Part shown: positions 22,501-23,216 of the stretch, piece by piece
Layout: the number at the start of each line of letters is the position of its first letter
Position numbering within the stretch: the first letter of the stretch is position 1
From: CAYRCU01 sp964422865
Lineage (GTDB): Bacteria > Patescibacteriota > Microgenomatia > UBA8517
Direction: 5' to 3'
Length of the DNA: 23,216 nucleotides
Assembly: GCA_964422865.1 (NCBI GenBank)
Contig: CAYRCU010000016.1
Coordinates: 1 to 23,216, forward strand
Position numbers and translations under genes: made by a program
Notes under the pieces: model-generated
Told to the model about the DNA's origin: nothing
The model's database searches: none
What the model saw: only the letters and a program-made list of their open reading frames with translations

Positions 22501-23216
22501 TAAACCAATGTCTCCGCCAGATACAGTTAGTTTTGCAAGTGGACTTGTGGTTCCAATCCCCACATTTCCCTCAACAATCAAACCATTTGTTGGAGCTGCT
22601 GAAGTTCCTGAGTAAGTAGCTCCGATTGCTACTCCTCCTTCTACGTCCAGTTTTGATTGGGGAGTGGTGGTGCCGATGCCGATGAGGCCAGAGGAATTGA
22701 TTGTCATTCTGACGAGAGTGGTCGAGTTCCATCCGCTGGTCATGAAGTTGATTGATCCAGATCCACCAGTTTCGACGTCAATATCTGTAGCGATATATAG
22801 GGAGTTGTCCCCTCCAATGAGGGTGTTGTTTCTAAAATTGGAGTGGGAGTAATTTGAGCCGTAGGTAGAGAAAACTCCGTAATTGTTATTGTCGTTGTAT
22901 AGTTGGAGGTTAGATCTGCCTGTGTTGCTGCTGTTATCTATTCTTAATTTAGTTGTGGAGCTATCGTTACTTGATAGATTAAGGATTTCTTGAGGACTCG
23001 TCGTCCCAATCCCTACATTTCCACTGGTGTCAATGGAGAGGAAGGGGTTTGTTCCCGGGGTGGTGCCGTCTCCTATTTGGAAGACATCATCATCATCACT
23101 TCCTGCGTCTTCAATTACTCCCATCCAGAAGTCTGTGTCTGTTGATGTTGTTGTGTCAAATACAATTGCAGGATCTGCACTGGAAAGAAGCAGGTTTCCT
23201 CCCATGTTTGCCACAA
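19570..23216 (-). CDS. Giant tail-fibre-like protein with internal S74-type chaperone (5' end off window)
   Basis: The frame is open to the right edge; the GTG at 23214 is merely the first possible start, so the N terminus is missing. At least 1214 residues. The first 880 or so hold 12 GIGTT-type repeats (NVGIGTTSPLAKLTV, NVGIGTTSPNKHLDI and others), as in phage tail fibres. A peptidase S74/intramolecular chaperone domain follows: ASDVRLKENIEE, VVDFNWKD, WTGMIAQDVYEILPQVVD, IEYHHLVPYLVKGLQEQ. The S-D-x-R-x-K signature (Ser about 901) keeps the Ser and Lys of the self-cleaving dyad. A coiled coil (LETKTTALEEELTALKEQ) and a beta-rich end (GTVALPAGETQIRV to DWLAIW) come after it, which is unusual because S74 is commonly last. 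It is probably an adhesin or surface fibre that trimerises with the chaperone. Confidence 0.9.
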   Translation of the reverse strand, partial: VANMGGNLLLSSADPAIVFDTTTSTDTDFWMGVIEDAGSDDDDVFQIGDGTTPGTNPFLSIDTSGNVGIGTTSPQEILNLSSNDSSTTKLRIDNSSNTGRSNLQLYNDNNNYGVFSTYGSNYSHSNFRNNTLIGGDNSLYIATDIDVETGGSGSINFMTSGWNSTTLVRMTINSSGLIGIGTTTPQSKLDVEGGVAIGATYSGTSAAPTNGLIVEGNVGIGTTSPLAKLTVSGGDIGLTTQYSKIWGDNLRIYGDTTNPATGGHYIQIDGAGDQLNMYNDTGTSRNLNINYAGGSVRLSRNMVVEYRTSESMRIDASGNVGIGTTSPSYVLNVQGTSNNNVLLLEQTDGKDMLNVNTLSAYPFVNLYSNDGSTVALKLNTNGDSYFNGGNVGIGTISPSALLDVRGDAIFNEDGGDYDFKIESDGIPNMFYVDASVNRIGIGTSAPGSILHLYKSQQTQLTIQATNFEYDIGTKLVSPTRSWFVGLNPGNVHPGAFSIKDKTANVNRLLIDPSGNVGIGTTSPNKHLDISNANNPTLRLTNTSWSPARYVDITYSDSDDNVWFTRDGAVGDGSRGFKFDPDNDSTAEFVIGNNGNVGIGTTSPDNPLHLHQAASASVLKISSGAGSGADAQIIFNESTEGTNWTIGADDTNESFRISEGTALGTNDRFVIDAGGNIGIGDEGPDAKLELVGDLFVSSSAGGNGDYFMVNSSGLIGIGTTTPQSKLDVEGGVAIGATYSGTSVAPTNGLIVEGNVGIGTTSPNNTLEVAGDGAESILLDAASNATLALDKGSSTKGAYLSLKTAGSIDWMLGSTDGDSLGDGNEFFIGLNAADAKFYIETDGSVGIGTTSPTDTLHVAGNGYFTTGVHIGADADANLFDDASNGASTTTMYIGNASINVTASDVRLKENIEESQISALDIINQLKVVDFNWKDNPNWAQRGRWTGMIAQDVYEILPQVVDKPSDPENTWSIEYHHLVPYLVKGLQEQQEQLNQFSIFNEQFSNQALIESIELELTSQGSKILDLETKTTALEEELTALKEQIAGIETFDIENSLEIENLKIDNFNITSLTTTDLMVIGTSTLADTTITGMLSIGGISIDPTELSIDAIGTLKLQSLELGSVDIMNGKVEIDQDGNIKLTEGMILGNDNFRGTVALPAGETQIRVEREWTEPPQTITATPNYNTNIWITDKDETGFTINVDIAPIKEAQIDWLAIW
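20024..20075. repeat. Family 3-like repeat inside the tail-fibre gene, site 1
   Basis: Iterated TCAATTTTCAAATTTTCAAT units, in frame, encode IENSLEIENLKIDNFNIT just after the coiled coil. They resemble the intergenic repeats at 18265 and 19505. Confidence 0.65.
20211..20244. repeat. Family 3-like repeat inside the tail-fibre gene, site 2
   Basis: TTGAAAATTGTTCATTGAAA and ATTGAGAATTGGTT encode NQFSIFNEQFSNQ between the chaperone and the coiled coil. It shares TTGAAAATTGT and AATTGGTT with the intergenic copies. Confidence 0.65.
20933..21090. repeat. 158-bp intragenic direct repeat, copy 1
   Basis: Nearly identical to 22541-22698 (offset 1608 bp, in frame). It encodes TTPQSKLDVEGGVAIGATYS followed by APTNGLIVEGNVGIGTTSP. 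A diverged version (GGVAIGSNYLTNTAPTNGLI) lies near 990-1065 in the left giant gene. Confidence 0.85.
22541..22698. repeat. 158-bp intragenic direct repeat, copy 2
   Basis: Partner of 20933-21090; only scattered, mostly silent differences. Confidence 0.85.

Noticed and set aside
18051..23216. Diversity-generating retroelement (Avd-like four-helix bundle next to giant adhesins)
   Set aside because: No reverse transcriptase and no template/variable repeat pair with adenine-biased differences is visible. The four-helix protein looks more like the general S23 family.
1..23216. Prophage origin of the tail-fibre-like genes
   Set aside because: No capsid, terminase, portal, baseplate, integrase or lysis gene is present. 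One such protein has its own HTH and membrane anchor, and the neighbours are housekeeping genes.

Overview
The window reads as part of a chromosome scaffold from a Candidate Phyla Radiation (Patescibacteria) bacterium, most likely near Microgenomates or Katanobacteria. This placement is inference. It rests on very large modular surface proteins with tail-fibre-like GIGTTSP repeats, DUF2341/LamG proteins, NYN-domain proteins, a four-helix-bundle (S23-type) protein, short and divergent housekeeping genes, and standard use of TGA as a stop. No rRNA or ribosomal-protein gene is present to fix the taxonomy. A run of exactly 100 N (17951-18050) marks a scaffold gap.

Layout. (1) 1-3796, minus: the 5' part of a giant gene that runs off the left edge. 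It encodes an N-terminal MerR-like helix-turn-helix, one membrane segment and then more than 1100 residues of tail-fibre-like repeats. (2) 3797-4123: a divergent control region with two predicted promoters and repeated TTGGACA boxes. (3) 4124-11415, plus: a tight operon with start/stop overlaps. It encodes a secreted, membrane-anchored protein whose last 70 residues resemble an F-ATPase c-subunit hairpin, then phosphoglycerate mutase (gpmI), then subunits b, a short delta, alpha, gamma, beta and a short epsilon of an F1-type ATPase. (4) A tRNA-Pro(CGG) on the minus strand and rsmI on the plus strand, separated and flanked by short-period repeats. (5) 12519 to the gap, minus: a giant DUF2341 plus six-LamG surface protein. 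(6) Gap to 19527, minus: a truncated four-helix-bundle gene and two tandem NYN-domain genes, set among near-identical 62-63 bp repeats. (7) 19570-23216, minus: the 3' part of a second giant tail-fibre-like protein with 12 GIGTT-type repeats and an internal S74-type chaperone. It runs off the right edge.

The most interesting system is the ATPase operon. The catalytic beta subunit has its key residues, but several parts needed for ordinary proton coupling look changed. No a subunit is encoded here, and the only c-like hairpin has no acidic residue in either membrane helix and carries a secreted domain at its N terminus. Delta keeps only its b-binding C-terminal part. Alpha lacks the N-terminal helix that delta normally grips and has Arg in place of the P-loop Lys. 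This recalls in outline the F1-like X0 ATPases of mycoplasmas, which power surface proteins. A surface-acting, non-proton-coupled F1 motor is a reasonable hypothesis, but unproved: a canonical atpB/atpE could lie elsewhere in the genome.

A second theme is three families of short AT-rich repeats that sit exactly at gene boundaries. They supply the stop codons of atpC, rsmI and one NYN gene and the start codons of both NYN genes, and one family also appears in frame inside the right-hand tail-fibre gene.
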